Assembly: GCA_030247675.1 (NCBI GenBank)
Contig: JAOTRX010000002.1
Coordinates: 496,001 to 560,000, forward strand
Direction: 5' to 3'
DNA from: Desulforhopalus sp.
GTDB taxonomy: Bacteria > Desulfobacterota > Desulfobulbia > Desulfobulbales > Desulfocapsaceae
DNA: 64,000 nt
Under the pieces are notes generated by a model, which worked only from the letters and a program-made list of their open reading frames with translations, was not told the DNA's origin and ran no database searches. The position numbers and the translations under genes are program-made. Shown here one piece after another: positions 17,316 to 26,497 of this stretch (the stretch's first letter is position 1; every line of letters starts with the position of its first letter).

Positions 17316-18143
17316 TCAGTCGGTCGAAGAACCATTATCCGCGGCTCCCTGACCGGAGAAGGACCAATTCCCCAGACCCAGTTTGGGGAGCCATGAGGTG
17401 AGTGCTGATTTCGGTGGATCGCCGGCCTCCAGTCTTGCCAGCAAGTCTTTAGCCTGGGCGGCTATTGGTTGCTCGGAATATTTGGCGAGAAGAAACTTGA
17501 GGCGCACTTTAGCTTGATCGTATTTTTCAGTTCTGACGTAGTATTCAGCGACAAAATACTCATGGTCGGCAAGAAACTCTGTGGCTGTTGCAATTCGGGC
17601 TTTAGCCTCGTTGGTATATGGTGAGTTGGGGTAAGATTTCAAAAGCTGTTTGAAAAACTCAATAGCCTTGACTGCACCAGTAGTATCCCTGTCAACTCGG
17701 TCAATTTGCTTGTAATTGCACATTCCCTTCTGAAAGATAACGTAGGGAATACTCTCGTTGGTGGGGTGGCGATTCGCAAATTCCTCATATAAAACCAGCG
17801 CTTCGAGATAGCGGCCAAGGTGGAAACTGCAGTCCGCAGCTTTCAGTTCTGCAAGGGGTGCCTCTGGGCTGAAAGGGTAGCGGTTGAGGATTTCTTGAAA
17901 GAATTCAATGGCGGTAAAATATTTGCCCACGTTGTAGTCATCCATTCCTTGAGCTAAAAGGTTTCTCGCCGGTAAATTCATGTCGGCTTTTGCCTCAACC
18001 CCGTCTTCGTCGATTGAAGTAAAATTAAAGGTTTTTTTGAAATCACTACAAGCGCTGAGACTAGCAAGTAATCCAAAAGCCAGAACAACCAAGCAGAAAT
18101 GGATCGCGGTTTTTTTGTTTATTGACTGCATCGATGGCCACAT
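17316..18143 (-). CDS. bamD: BamD-like outer-membrane assembly lipoprotein
   Basis: Part of the Bam complex that inserts outer-membrane proteins. From ATG 18143 (7 nt after the trxB stop; ATG 18131 is also possible) it has about 275 residues. A lipoprotein signal ends in LSAC, with the lipid-accepting Cys about 30 residues in. TPR-like repeats follow (AIEFFQEILNRYPFSPEAP, ALVLYEEFANRHP, AIEFFKQLLKSYPNSPY), matching the YfiO/ComL family. The longer open frame into trxB is not used. It is the last gene of trxA-trxB-bamD. Confidence 0.88.
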   Translation of the reverse strand: MWPSMQSINKKTAIHFCLVVLAFGLLASLSACSDFKKTFNFTSIDEDGVEAKADMNLPARNLLAQGMDDYNVGKYFTAIEFFQEILNRYPFSPEAPLAELKAADCSFHLGRYLEALVLYEEFANRHPTNESIPYVIFQKGMCNYKQIDRVDRDTTGAVKAIEFFKQLLKSYPNSPYTNEAKARIATATEFLADHEYFVAEYYVRTEKYDQAKVRLKFLLAKYSEQPIAAQAKDLLARLEAGDPPKSALTSWLPKLGLGNWSFSGQGAADNGSSTD

Positions 18144-18150
18144 GTCGAGG

Positions 18151-19080
18151 TTATTTAAAACTTTGCAGGTATTTTTCCGCAGCGAGAACGGCAACTGCGC
18201 CTTCGCCTGCAGCATTGACAATCTGCCGGACGTCTTTGCTGCGGATATCGCCAGCAGCCATAACCCCGGGAACGGTAGTCCGCGTTTCGATATCGGTGGG
18301 GATGAAGCCCCATTTATCGGCATTAAGTAAATCGAGTGGCAATCCCACGTTGCTGGGAGTTACCCCAATTAGAACGAAAACGCCTTGGACGTCAAGGGTC
18401 GAAGATGTACCATCATTGTCTAAGAGATGGAGCCGTTCGACACCAGCCTGCCCCTCAATTGCTGTTACTCGCTTGTTCCACAGGAAATTGATTTTTGGAT
18501 TTGCAAAGGCGATTTCTTGGATGATTTTTGTTGCCCTGAGACTGTCGCGGCGGTGAATTACCGTTACTTTGCTGGCGAATTTGGTAAGATATTCGGCCTC
18601 TTGGATGGCAGTATTTCCCCCTCCAACAACAGCAACGTGCATGTTTCGGTAGAAAGGAGCATCGCAGGTGCCGCAATAGGAGACACCCTTTCCCCGGAGT
18701 TCCTGTTCCCCGGGAACACCAAGGGAGTTGGCACTTGCCCCGGTACAAATAATCAGCGAGTCACAGGTAACAATCCCACCATCTTCAAGATGGAGAACCT
18801 TTTGTCTGTCGTTACTCAGATCTACCTTCGTAACGCAGGCTAACTCTGAGTTCAGATTAAATCGTTTGGCATGTTCCGTCATCTTCTCAACCAGGTCAAA
18901 ACCGGTCAAGCCTTCGGGAAATCCGGGATAATTATCAACCCAGTGGGTGAGCAAAACTTGTCCTCCGGGTGCTCCTTTTTCTATCAAGACATGATCTAAG
19001 CGCGCACGAGCGGCGTAGAGCCCAGCAGATAAACCAGCTGGGCCACCGCCAAGGATGACTAGTTCGTAGTGTTCTTTCAT
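18151..19080 (-). CDS. trxB: Thioredoxin reductase
   Basis: FAD enzyme that reduces thioredoxin with NAD(P)H. The 309 residues carry the FAD-binding GGGPAGLSAG (11-20), the redox pair in CGTC (136-139; CATC is commoner, but the spacing is standard) and a second dinucleotide motif GGGNTA (153-158). The usual basic HRRD segment after the second Rossmann motif is present. It lies 90 bp downstream of trxA, and bamD follows closely. Confidence 0.96.
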   Translation of the reverse strand: MKEHYELVILGGGPAGLSAGLYAARARLDHVLIEKGAPGGQVLLTHWVDNYPGFPEGLTGFDLVEKMTEHAKRFNLNSELACVTKVDLSNDRQKVLHLEDGGIVTCDSLIICTGASANSLGVPGEQELRGKGVSYCGTCDAPFYRNMHVAVVGGGNTAIQEAEYLTKFASKVTVIHRRDSLRATKIIQEIAFANPKINFLWNKRVTAIEGQAGVERLHLLDNDGTSSTLDVQGVFVLIGVTPSNVGLPLDLLNADKWGFIPTDIETRTTVPGVMAAGDIRSKDVRQIVNAAGEGAVAVLAAEKYLQSFK

Positions 19081-19170
19081 TGTGTCTTGGAGATTCCTTT
19101 GGGAACAGAAAGGTGAATAACTACCTGGAGTGATAGAGGTTCTGCCGATGGAGGTTTTCCGAGGCTCTGA

Positions 19171-19497
19171 TTATTTCGCCTTGCTAATAAGTGCAACAAG
19201 CTGTGATTTGCCAACCGAGCCGGTGATTTGATCAACAACTTGACCGCTTTTAAAAAGGATCAAGGTTGGGATGGCGCGGATGCCAAATTTTCCGGGTGTC
19301 GCCGGATTGTCATCGACATTCATCTTGGCAATCGTGACCTTCCCCTCATATTCGCTGGCGAGGTCTTCAATGACAGGGCCTATCGCTTTGCATGGTCCGC
19401 ACCATGGTGCCCAAAAATCAACAAGCGTCGGTGTTGCGGAAGCTGTAACAGTATCAAACTCCGCATCACTTAGTTGCAGAACTTTATCAGTAGCCAT
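19171..19497 (-). CDS. trxA: Thioredoxin
   Basis: 108-residue cytoplasmic thioredoxin with the active site WCGPC at 32-36 and the cis-Pro segment IRAIPTLILFKSG. ATG 19497 is set by AAAGGAG a few bases upstream; the longer frame (to 19578) lacks support. It is first in trxA-trxB-bamD. The thioredoxin pair also serves anaerobic sulfur metabolism as a general disulfide reductant. Confidence 0.97.
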   Translation of the reverse strand: MATDKVLQLSDAEFDTVTASATPTLVDFWAPWCGPCKAIGPVIEDLASEYEGKVTIAKMNVDDNPATPGKFGIRAIPTLILFKSGQVVDQITGSVGKSQLVALISKAK

Positions 19498-19698
19498 TAT
19501 TATCTCCTTTGGATGTGAAGTGAGTATAGGGTTGAAGGCATAGCCAGCAAGTATCGCCGCAGGGCAACCATCTGTCAACTTTACCTGCTGCTCTGTTGAC
19601 TGACAAGTAGAAAAAGATGTTCAGCGCAGCGAGCCAAAATCTGTCACAAGAGGTTTTCTACAATGTGCATAATTGTTTAGAAATCAAGGGGAGGGTGT

Positions 19699-19728
19699 TT
19701 GACACAAAAACGTTCTTCATGCTATATT
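19699..19728 (+). promoter_or_regulatory. Predicted sigma-70 promoter of hemL
   Basis: TTGACA (19699-19704) and TATATT (19723-19728) are 18 bp apart. The leader to hemL would be about 150 nt; no riboswitch or leader peptide was recognised in it. The rest of 19498-19698, between divergent trxA and hemL, holds no gene. Confidence 0.6.
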
Positions 19729-19885
19729 CCTTCCCTTAAACCCATGCAAGCAGGGTGCGTCTCCTCGCCAAAAAAACTCACATAAGCACCAAGACGATTT
19801 ACCAAAAACTGACGGCTGTCCACTAAAAAAGTTGAAGCTTTGGATAATGCCATCAGTCCTTATATCTTTGAAAAAGGAGTTATGA

Positions 19886-21178
19886 ATGAATTTCCCCATT
19901 TCCAATCAGTTATTCGAACAGGCTAAGAAAATTATTCCCGGAGGAGTGAACAGTCCTGTTAGGGCTTGCCGGGCAGTGGGCGGTAACCCAGTTTTCATCA
20001 CCAAGGCCTCTGGATCTAGTCTTTGGGATGCTGATGGAAACGAATACGTCGATTTTGTCTGTTCTTGGGGGCCGATGATTGCGGGACATGCTCATCCTGA
20101 CATTGTTGCGGCTGTCTGTAAGACTGCAGCTTTAGGTACCAGTTACGGGGCGCCTACTCCGGGCGAAATAGACTTGGCTGCCATGGTTGTGGAAGCCATG
20201 CCCGCAATTGAAAAAGTCCGTTTTGTAAATTCCGGAACCGAAGCAACCATGAGCGCAGTCAGGCTCGCTCGGGGATATACGGGAAAGAAGATAGTTGTAA
20301 AGTTTGACGGCTGCTACCATGGCCATGCTGATTCATTTCTGATAAAAGCCGGTTCGGGAATCATAACTTTAGGAATTCCCGGTAGTCCTGGTGTACCTGA
20401 TGATGTGGTGAAGCACACTATCTCCATCCCTTACAATGATCTCCACGTGATGGAAAGAACCTTGCGGGAAAAGTACCTTGATATCGCGTGTGTGATTGTC
20501 GAACCGGTAGCCGGGAACATGGGGTGTGTTCCGCCACAACTGGAATTTCTTAAAAAACTTCGTGAAGTTACCAGTGAGCTGGGGATAGTATTAATCTTTG
20601 ACGAGGTAATTACTGGCTTCAGACTTTCCTATGGGGGCGCGCAGCATTACTTCAACATCATTCCCGATTTGACTTGTCTTGGGAAAATAATTGGTGGTGG
20701 ATTACCGGTTGGCGCTTATGGAGGGAAGGTAGACATTATGGATTGCGTTGCTCCTGATGGGCCAGTCTATCAAGCCGGGACCCTGTCCGGCAATCCTTTG
20801 GCTATGGCTGCTGGTGTTGCTACCCTGAAGATTTTGCAAAAACCGGATTTTTACGAGAAACTTAAAGCCAAGGCGGATTATTTCGCAGAGCGTTTTGGAG
20901 AAATTGTTAGAAAGACGGGTATTGAGGTCTCCGTGAATCGCGTGGAAAGTATGATGACGGCATTTTTCTCCAAATGGCCTGTGACTAATTTTGAATCAGC
21001 GATGCTTTCTGATACCAAAAGATATGCCCAACATTATCGTCAGATGCTAGAGGGAGGAATTTATCTCGCACCGTCACAGTTTGAAGTGGCCTTTGTTTCA
21101 GCTGCACAGAGCGACAAGGACCTTGATAAAGCATTAAAAACCACTGAATGGTCATTCAAAAAGTTGCTCGAAAAGTGA
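19886..21178 (+). CDS. hemL: Glutamate-1-semialdehyde 2,1-aminomutase
   Basis: PLP enzyme that makes 5-aminolevulinate in the C5 pathway, feeding heme and siroheme. It is relevant here because DsrAB needs siroheme. The 430 residues include VNSPVRA, the PLP-phosphate-binding NSGTEATMSA stretch, DEVITGFR and the PLP lysine in LGKIIGGGLPVGAYGG. ATG 19886 follows AAGGAG; the ATG four bases earlier is in another frame. It is followed by the ATP synthase Fo genes. Confidence 0.97.
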   Translation: MNFPISNQLFEQAKKIIPGGVNSPVRACRAVGGNPVFITKASGSSLWDADGNEYVDFVCSWGPMIAGHAHPDIVAAVCKTAALGTSYGAPTPGEIDLAAMVVEAMPAIEKVRFVNSGTEATMSAVRLARGYTGKKIVVKFDGCYHGHADSFLIKAGSGIITLGIPGSPGVPDDVVKHTISIPYNDLHVMERTLREKYLDIACVIVEPVAGNMGCVPPQLEFLKKLREVTSELGIVLIFDEVITGFRLSYGGAQHYFNIIPDLTCLGKIIGGGLPVGAYGGKVDIMDCVAPDGPVYQAGTLSGNPLAMAAGVATLKILQKPDFYEKLKAKADYFAERFGEIVRKTGIEVSVNRVESMMTAFFSKWPVTNFESAMLSDTKRYAQHYRQMLEGGIYLAPSQFEVAFVSAAQSDKDLDKALKTTEWSFKKLLEK

Positions 21179-21264
21179 AAATTTATTGACTTTACTAGGG
21201 AGCCATGATACCAAACCAGGTTATATCACAGCGGTTTGTTGTAACTCTGAAGCAGGTGGACAAA

Positions 21265-21516
21265 ATGTCGGGTGTTAAAAAAGAATTTGTTCAGTTGCTT
21301 GCGAATTACGGGCACATCGGCTTCACTTTTGTCGCCTCTATCGTTATCGGCTTGGGCGGGGGAATTTATCTCGACCAAAAGGTCTTCGATGGTCGAACTT
21401 CTCCTTGGTTTACATTCATAGGGTTGGGGTTTGGTATTGCCGCCGCGTATAAGGCTCTGCTTGAGATCCTCTGGCACAACAAAGAGAAAGAAGAACGGCC
21501 GAAACGAGAGGACTAA
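21265..21516 (+). CDS. atpZ: AtpZ-like AtpZ/AtpI family protein (Fo assembly)
   Basis: Small membrane protein with two TM helices (LLANYGHIGFTFVASIVIGL and a second around FTFIGLGFGIAAAYKALL). It matches the first-gene F1Fo assembly family that precedes atpI/atpB. ATG 21265 with AGGTGG upstream gives 83 residues. ATG 21205 (103 residues) is a possible earlier start, but its AGGGAG is too close. It is first in the atpZ-atpI-atpB-atpE group and is proposed to help c-ring assembly or Mg2+ handling. Confidence 0.8.
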   Translation: MSGVKKEFVQLLANYGHIGFTFVASIVIGLGGGIYLDQKVFDGRTSPWFTFIGLGFGIAAAYKALLEILWHNKEKEERPKRED

Positions 21517-21525
21517 GAGGGTTGT

Positions 21526-21948
21526 GTGACTGAAGATTTGTTGACGCTGCAGAGAATGCAGGTTATAAGCTGGATTTGTTTGGCAGTAATGATAGTTGGA
21601 GCGGCGGTTGTCGTGTCTTTTCAGTTCGCTCTGGCGGTCCTTGTTGGCGGCCTTGTTTCAATAGGCAGTTTTTGGGTATCGCAGACAGAGGTAATGAGAA
21701 TGATCAGTTCGATCGCCTCGCTACCGTCCCAAGAGGATCGGCAGGCACAAGCCAAACAGGGGCAAAAAAAATATCTGCTGAAGTTCTGGGGTCGACTTGC
21801 AATTATTGGTGTTGTTCTGCTGGTTGTTATTAAGAGCCAGGCGGTCAACATCTTCGGCTTAATTTTGGGTTTGTCAACGGTAGTGTTAACGGTCACCCTC
21901 ATGTCGCTGAATGTGGCCTGGCACTACTTCTTCAGAGGGAGGAGGTAA
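21526..21948 (+). CDS. atpI: ATP synthase subunit I-like membrane protein
   Basis: 140 residues with about four TM helices (two near 10-50, one near 82-102, one near 108-130), typical in size and position of the AtpI (subunit I) family that helps assemble the c-ring. The start is GTG 21526, 9 bp after atpZ; ATG 21556 is an alternative. Sequence conservation in this family is low, so the call rests largely on position before atpB. Confidence 0.75.
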   Translation: MTEDLLTLQRMQVISWICLAVMIVGAAVVVSFQFALAVLVGGLVSIGSFWVSQTEVMRMISSIASLPSQEDRQAQAKQGQKKYLLKFWGRLAIIGVVLLVVIKSQAVNIFGLILGLSTVVLTVTLMSLNVAWHYFFRGRR

Positions 21949-21956
21949 GAGGAGTT

Positions 21957-22679
21957 ATGGAACATCCGATACTATTTATTTCGATTATCCTAGAAAAATT
22001 GGGATTGCCTATTCCGCATGGTCCTGTAGGGCATTCATTTATTGAGCAGCTGTGTGCGCCGTACATGACATATACATGGTTGGTAATGGCGTTTCTTTTC
22101 TTGGTGGCCAAACTCACCCTTGGAAATTTGGAGATGATCCCTGGTAAGGGGCAGAATTTCTGGGAGTTGGTCATTGGTGGCATGGATGATTTCTTTGCCG
22201 ATAATATGGGAAGGGAAATGGCTGACAAATTCTTCCCGATGATAGCTACTTTCGCGCTTTATATTGCCGTCGCCAACCTCATTGGCCTTATTCCCGGTTT
22301 TATGTCTCCGACCTCGAGCATAAATACCACCTTGGCCCTCACCCTGATTGTCTGGGTATCTCACCACATAATAGGGCTCAAGGAGCACGGGTTGCATTAC
22401 TATAAGCATTTTATGGGCCCGGTATGGTGGCTGGTACCCCTGCTGTTACCAATCGAACTTATTAGTAATCTTGCACGCTTGCTTTCTCTGTCTATTCGTC
22501 TTTTTGGAAACATAATGGCAAAAGAGACTTTGCTGGCAATCCTGTTCATGCTTGCCGGAGCATTTTTTGCTCCATTGCCAATCATGATACTTGGAGTGCT
22601 TGTTTCTATTGTTCAAGCCATGGTTTTTGTTCTGCTTACGGTTGTTTATTTCTCCCAAGCTAAAGAACACGCTCATTGA
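21957..22679 (+). CDS. atpB: ATP synthase Fo subunit a
   Basis: Stator proton-channel subunit with several TM helices (240 residues). The essential arginine lies in the ELISNLARLLSLSIRLFGN helix. GNIMAKE and the last conserved helix are intact. It lies 8 bp after the atpI-like gene and 65 bp before atpE. The matching F1 and b subunits lie about 19 kb downstream. Confidence 0.97.
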   Translation: MEHPILFISIILEKLGLPIPHGPVGHSFIEQLCAPYMTYTWLVMAFLFLVAKLTLGNLEMIPGKGQNFWELVIGGMDDFFADNMGREMADKFFPMIATFALYIAVANLIGLIPGFMSPTSSINTTLALTLIVWVSHHIIGLKEHGLHYYKHFMGPVWWLVPLLLPIELISNLARLLSLSIRLFGNIMAKETLLAILFMLAGAFFAPLPIMILGVLVSIVQAMVFVLLTVVYFSQAKEHAH

Positions 22680-22744
22680 GTTGGATTCGATTGATTTACA
22701 TATAGAAGAAGGCCAAAACAAAAAAACTTTTTAAGGAGAAGAAA

Positions 22745-22996
22745 ATGGAAGGAAATATTATGTACGCTCTGGTTTGTATTGGTGCTGCTCTGTCAATTGG
22801 TCTTGCAGGCCTTGGAGCTGGTATTGGTATTGGTTCTGTTGGTAATGGCGCATGTCAAGGTCTTGCCAGAAACCCAGAAGTACAGCCCAAATTGATGGTT
22901 TTCATGATTCTTGGTATGGCGCTTGCTGAGTCCGTAGCTATCTATGGCCTGGTTATTTCGCTCATTCTCCTTTATGCAAACCCACTTGTAAAATAG
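22745..22996 (+). CDS. atpE: ATP synthase Fo subunit c
   Basis: 83-residue hairpin of two TM helices that forms the rotor ring. The loop is ARNPE (41-45) and the ion-binding carboxylate is E62. By alignment on the loop, the position of the Na+-liganding Gln (Q32 of Ilyobacter) is I29 here, while Ser and Tyr after the Glu are kept (S63, Y67). The missing Gln points to proton coupling. A strong ribosome site (AAGGAGAAG) precedes ATG 22745. A terminator follows and ends the Fo unit. Confidence 0.97.
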   Translation: MEGNIMYALVCIGAALSIGLAGLGAGIGIGSVGNGACQGLARNPEVQPKLMVFMILGMALAESVAIYGLVISLILLYANPLVK

Positions 22997-23035
22997 TTAG
23001 ATGAGAAGACCATTCCGATCGTTCTTTGATCGGGT

Positions 23036-23069
23036 AAGAGGGCCGCAGAGTATTCTGCGGCCCTCTTTT
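23036..23069 (+). terminator. Rho-independent terminator after atpE
   Basis: A 14-bp perfect stem (23036-23049 with 23054-23067) with a GTAT loop is followed by a short T-run. It separates the Fo genes from the nucleoside phosphorylase. Confidence 0.92.
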
Positions 23070-23100
23070 GTTTTAAAATACGGTTACAAGGAGGGAAAAT

Positions 23101-23844
23101 ATGGATCAGGATATTGATGCAAATATTCTCATTCATCCGCGACGGGGTAAAAAAGAAAAAGTCCTTCCTGAAAATGGGATACTCCTTGTAAACCCGTCCG
23201 AGGCATTTCTATGCCATGAGCAGTTAAAGAAATTCGGAGGTGAGTCTCAGCAGCTTTTTAACTCAAACTTGACTGTAGATGTAGACCAATCGTTTTTTGC
23301 AGCTGGTCCGGCAATCGGTTCACCTATGGCGGCTTTGACCCTGGAAAAACTCATAGTTCTTGGGGCGAAAAGAATTATTCTATTCGGTTGGTGTGGAGCA
23401 ATTTCCCCTGATCTCAAGGTTGGGGATATTCTGATTCCAAGCGAGGCCCTTGCCGGTGAAGGTACCTCACAGTATTATCCACTAAATGCACCTGCTATAC
23501 CTGAAAAGGTATTTCGTGAAAATATAGTGAGACATTTTCAGGAAAATAATACCCCTGTTGGTTCTGGGCGTGTTTGGTCGACTGACGCAGTCTACCGAGA
23601 GGATCGCCGAACCCTTAAAAACCTTTACTCAACCGAGAGGGTTATCGCAGTTGATATGGAGTTCTCAGCACTTTGCGCGGTTGCATGCTTTCGTAATATT
23701 AAGTTTGCCGCAGTTTTGGTTGTTTCAGATGAGCTATCCGGTAAGGCGTGGCGGCCTGGGTTTTCAGAAGGAGCTTTTCTTCACAGCAAGGCTAGAGCTC
23801 TCAAAACAGTAGTATCATACATCTCTAAATACAAGGAGTTGTAA
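23101..23844 (+). CDS. Nucleoside phosphorylase (PNP/UDP family)
   Basis: 247 residues of the PNP_UDP_1 fold: GPAIGSP (phosphate loop), IILFGWCGAISPDLKVGDILIP, and the VDMEFSALCAVA segment with the ribose-binding Met-Glu. It probably cleaves a purine or pyrimidine nucleoside or an adenosyl thio-compound; the substrate cannot be told. ATG 23101 follows AAGGAGG. Its TAA overlaps the rimO ATG by one base, so the two are co-translated. Confidence 0.88.
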   Translation: MDQDIDANILIHPRRGKKEKVLPENGILLVNPSEAFLCHEQLKKFGGESQQLFNSNLTVDVDQSFFAAGPAIGSPMAALTLEKLIVLGAKRIILFGWCGAISPDLKVGDILIPSEALAGEGTSQYYPLNAPAIPEKVFRENIVRHFQENNTPVGSGRVWSTDAVYREDRRTLKNLYSTERVIAVDMEFSALCAVACFRNIKFAAVLVVSDELSGKAWRPGFSEGAFLHSKARALKTVVSYISKYKEL

Positions 23845-25208
23845 TGGGCTTATTCTATTTAGTAAGCCAAGGATGCGCAAAAAACCTCGTGGACTCGGAA
23901 GTCATTCTTGGTTCCATGGATATGCGTGGTTGGAAGCTTACCGAAGATCCAGTGGAAGCAAGTGTCTTGATCATTAATACTTGTGGTTTTATACAGGGTG
24001 CCGTGGAAGAGGCAATCGGTGAGATATTTGAATTGGTTAAAATTAAAGAGCGTTACCCAGAAAAACGTATAATCGTTGTTGGGTGTCTTGTTCAGCGGTA
24101 CAAGGAACAATTGGCTGTGGATTTGCCGGAGGTTGACCTGTTTGTCGGAACTGAAGGACCTGTAGAGCTTGCCGGATTACTTGAGCAGTTGGAGAATGGG
24201 CTGATGAACCAGCGCTTGCTTCTGCCAGCTCGGTTTTTGATGTCCAGCGATACTCCGAGAAAAATATCGACTCCGTTTTTTCGTGCATGGTTGAAAATCA
24301 CCGAGGGATGTAACAACCGTTGTTCTTACTGTATGATCCCTATGATCAGGGGAGAGCTGCGCAGCAGGGCAATTGATGATTTAGTTCGTGAAGCACAAAG
24401 ACTAGAAATTCATGGAGTGAAAGAGCTTTCCCTCATTGCTCAAGATAGCACTGCTTATGGCAATGATCTGGGTTTGGGGATCAGTCTTGAGACATTGCTT
24501 GAGCAACTGCTTGAAAAAACCTCAATTCCTTGGATTCGTCTGTTGTATCTCTATCCCACGGGTGTGACTGATCAGCTGCTTGATTTGCTGGCGAAGAATG
24601 AAAGGATTGTTCCCTATTTGGATATTCCGATGCAGCATGTTAATACCACGGTGCTGCGGGCAATGAATCGTCGTTACACATCAAGTGATTTGCTCAGGCT
24701 TGTTGAAAGAATACGGTCACGTGTGCCGAATATTGCCCTCAGAACTACTTTTCTTGTCGGTTTTCCGGGAGAGACGGAAAAGGCCTTCAGGGAGATTGAA
24801 GAATTTATGCGTAAAGTTGAAATTGACCATGTTGGTGTCTTCGCTTATGCAAATGAGGAAGGGGCTCCATCAGAAAAATTCACCAAGCAGGTGTCAGAAA
24901 AGGTGAAAAATAAACGGAAGAATCATCTTCTGGCGATACAGGCTGAGCTATCTGCAAAAATTCAAAAGAAGTATGTCGGGAGAATCGAGCCGGTTTTGGT
25001 AGAAGGCTTGAGTAGCGAGACCGACCTTCTATTACAGGGAAGGACAAAATATCAGGCGCCGGAAGTCGATGGCATCGTTTTCATAAACGACGGCGTGGCC
25101 AATCCTGGTGATATCGTCAACGTCGCCATCACCGACTCTCAGGTATATGATTTAGTCGGAGGGATTGTTGAAGAGAGCGGGGCTAACGATAGGCAGCAAA
25201 ATGCATAA
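23844..25208 (+). CDS. rimO: Ribosomal protein S12 methylthiotransferase
   Basis: Radical SAM enzyme that adds a methylthio group to an Asp of ribosomal protein S12. Its 454 residues comprise the UPF0004 domain with cluster ligands C11, C47 and C81, the radical SAM domain with C156-x3-C160-x2-C163 followed by MIPMIRG, and a C-terminal TRAM domain. The QGCAKN N-terminus and the AQDSTAYG motif distinguish RimO from MiaB. It overlaps the upstream phosphorylase by one base. Confidence 0.95.
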   Translation: MGLFYLVSQGCAKNLVDSEVILGSMDMRGWKLTEDPVEASVLIINTCGFIQGAVEEAIGEIFELVKIKERYPEKRIIVVGCLVQRYKEQLAVDLPEVDLFVGTEGPVELAGLLEQLENGLMNQRLLLPARFLMSSDTPRKISTPFFRAWLKITEGCNNRCSYCMIPMIRGELRSRAIDDLVREAQRLEIHGVKELSLIAQDSTAYGNDLGLGISLETLLEQLLEKTSIPWIRLLYLYPTGVTDQLLDLLAKNERIVPYLDIPMQHVNTTVLRAMNRRYTSSDLLRLVERIRSRVPNIALRTTFLVGFPGETEKAFREIEEFMRKVEIDHVGVFAYANEEGAPSEKFTKQVSEKVKNKRKNHLLAIQAELSAKIQKKYVGRIEPVLVEGLSSETDLLLQGRTKYQAPEVDGIVFINDGVANPGDIVNVAITDSQVYDLVGGIVEESGANDRQQNA

Positions 25209-25212
25209 CAGG

Positions 25213-25245
25213 AGAGCCCGGAAGCAAATTGCTGCCTAGGGCTCT
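25213..25245. terminator. Hairpin between convergent rimO and ihfB/hup gene
   Basis: Outer arms of 7 bp (25213-25219 with 25239-25245) enclose further GG/CC and AGCA/TGCT pairing. Only a weak T-rich tail follows on either strand. It is probably a two-way terminator. Confidence 0.5.
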
Positions 25246-25273
25246 TCGCGGTTTGCAGTCTGGAAAAATAAAT

Positions 25274-25555
25274 TTATTTACTGCTGTTAACTTTTTCTCG
25301 TAGCTCCTTGCCAACTTTGAAAAAAGGAAGCTTCTTGGGTTTTACCTCAATTTTTCGACCAGTTTTTGGGTTTCTGCCCTCATAAGAACCGTATTCTTTA
25401 ATAACGAAGCTCCCAAAGCCTCGTATTTCAATGCTCTCTCCCTTGGCAAGCGCTTCTGTCATTGTTTCGATCACGGTGTTGGTAATCGCCGCAGCTTCTC
25501 GGTGAGGTATGTTGATATCTTGCGCTAATGCCTCGATGAGTTCTGATTTGTTCAT
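25274..25555 (-). CDS. HU/IHF-family DNA-bending protein (IHF-beta-like)
   Basis: 93-residue basic protein of the bacterial histone-like family: an N-terminal dimerisation helix pair, GFGSFVIKEY, and the DNA-binding arm with GRNPKTGRKIEVKPKKLPFFK including the intercalating Pro. MNKSELIEALA at the start and the arm sequence fit IHF beta somewhat better than HU. ATG 25555 is fixed by AGGAG upstream. It is a monocistronic minus-strand gene with about 225 bp of upstream non-coding DNA (25556-25780) with no obvious gene. Confidence 0.9.
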   Translation of the reverse strand: MNKSELIEALAQDINIPHREAAAITNTVIETMTEALAKGESIEIRGFGSFVIKEYGSYEGRNPKTGRKIEVKPKKLPFFKVGKELREKVNSSK

Positions 25556-25780
25556 ACGTAACTCCTGTTTGTGAAAAACAAATTGGGATGCATTATCAAA
25601 AAATACAGTCACATAGTAACGTAGTAATAAAACTAACACCCAAGCGCAAACACCTGAAGTCCTGGGTTGATAAATAGTGTTAAATATCAAGCAGTTGGAA
25701 TCACATCTGGGTCGTAGGCTAGCTGTCTACCCCTAACTACTTAGATTTAATCAGCTAATCTTGGTTTTGTAAAGAGAATT

Positions 25781-26497
25781 CTAAAAAAATATTTTTTTTA
25801 AATCTGCAGAGTTAAGTTGCTTGTAGCTACCAACAGGGAGATGGCCCAGAGTCAGCTTGCCATAAGCGATACGTTTGAGGTGCAATACAGGATGGCCAAT
25901 CAGGCTAAACATCTTTTTCACTTGCCGTTTCCGTCCCTCATGAATGGTGATTTTCATTTTGCAATTAGGACCTTGTGAGGCAATGGCTGTTACGCGGGCA
26001 GGTGAGGTTAACTTCCCATCAAGCTCAACTCCTATTCTGAGAAGTTCAATCTTCTCTTTGGAGGGATTGCCCTTGACTAAGGCCTCGTAGGTCTTGTTAG
26101 TTTCGTTGCTCGGGTGTTGTATCTGCTGGGCGAGTTGGCCATCATTGGTCAAGATTAGTGCTCCCTCGGTATCAAGGTCAAGGCGCCCGACGGGAAATAG
26201 TCGCACACCAGCTCCTTTAATAAGAGAGGTAACAATAGGCCTGCCTTGCGGGTCGGAAAGCGTGGTGACATAGCCCCTTGGTTTGTTGAGAAGATAATAA
26301 ACCAGAGGCTCCTTGGCTTTTACCAGTTTGCCGGCAAAGGTTACGATGCTGGAATCTGGATTTATGGTAATGCCCATTTCTGTGACAACCTTTCCATCCA
26401 CGCTGATAAGACCTTCGGAAATGAGTTCTTCAGCTCTTCGCCGCGAGGCAACTCCACATTGGGCAAGGTATTTTTGTAGTCTTACCAGCATACTCAT
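25781..26497 (-). CDS. rluB: 23S rRNA pseudouridine synthase, RsuA/RluB family
   Basis: About 238 residues: an N-terminal S4 RNA-binding domain (residues 5-65) and the RsuA-type catalytic domain with the nucleophile Asp in GRLDLDTEG. HEGRKRQVKKM is the second signature. The ATG at 26497 overlaps the ubiD stop as ATGA, which supports that start and translational coupling. RluB is favoured over RsuA/RluE by overall layout. Confidence 0.87.
   Translation of the reverse strand: MSMLVRLQKYLAQCGVASRRRAEELISEGLISVDGKVVTEMGITINPDSSIVTFAGKLVKAKEPLVYYLLNKPRGYVTTLSDPQGRPIVTSLIKGAGVRLFPVGRLDLDTEGALILTNDGQLAQQIQHPSNETNKTYEALVKGNPSKEKIELLRIGVELDGKLTSPARVTAIASQGPNCKMKITIHEGRKRQVKKMFSLIGHPVLHLKRIAYGKLTLGHLPVGSYKQLNSADLKKIFF

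Noticed and set aside
22745..22996. Na+-coupled c subunit
   Set aside because: The Glu-Ser and Tyr are present, but the essential Gln position is Ile, so the proton type is more likely.
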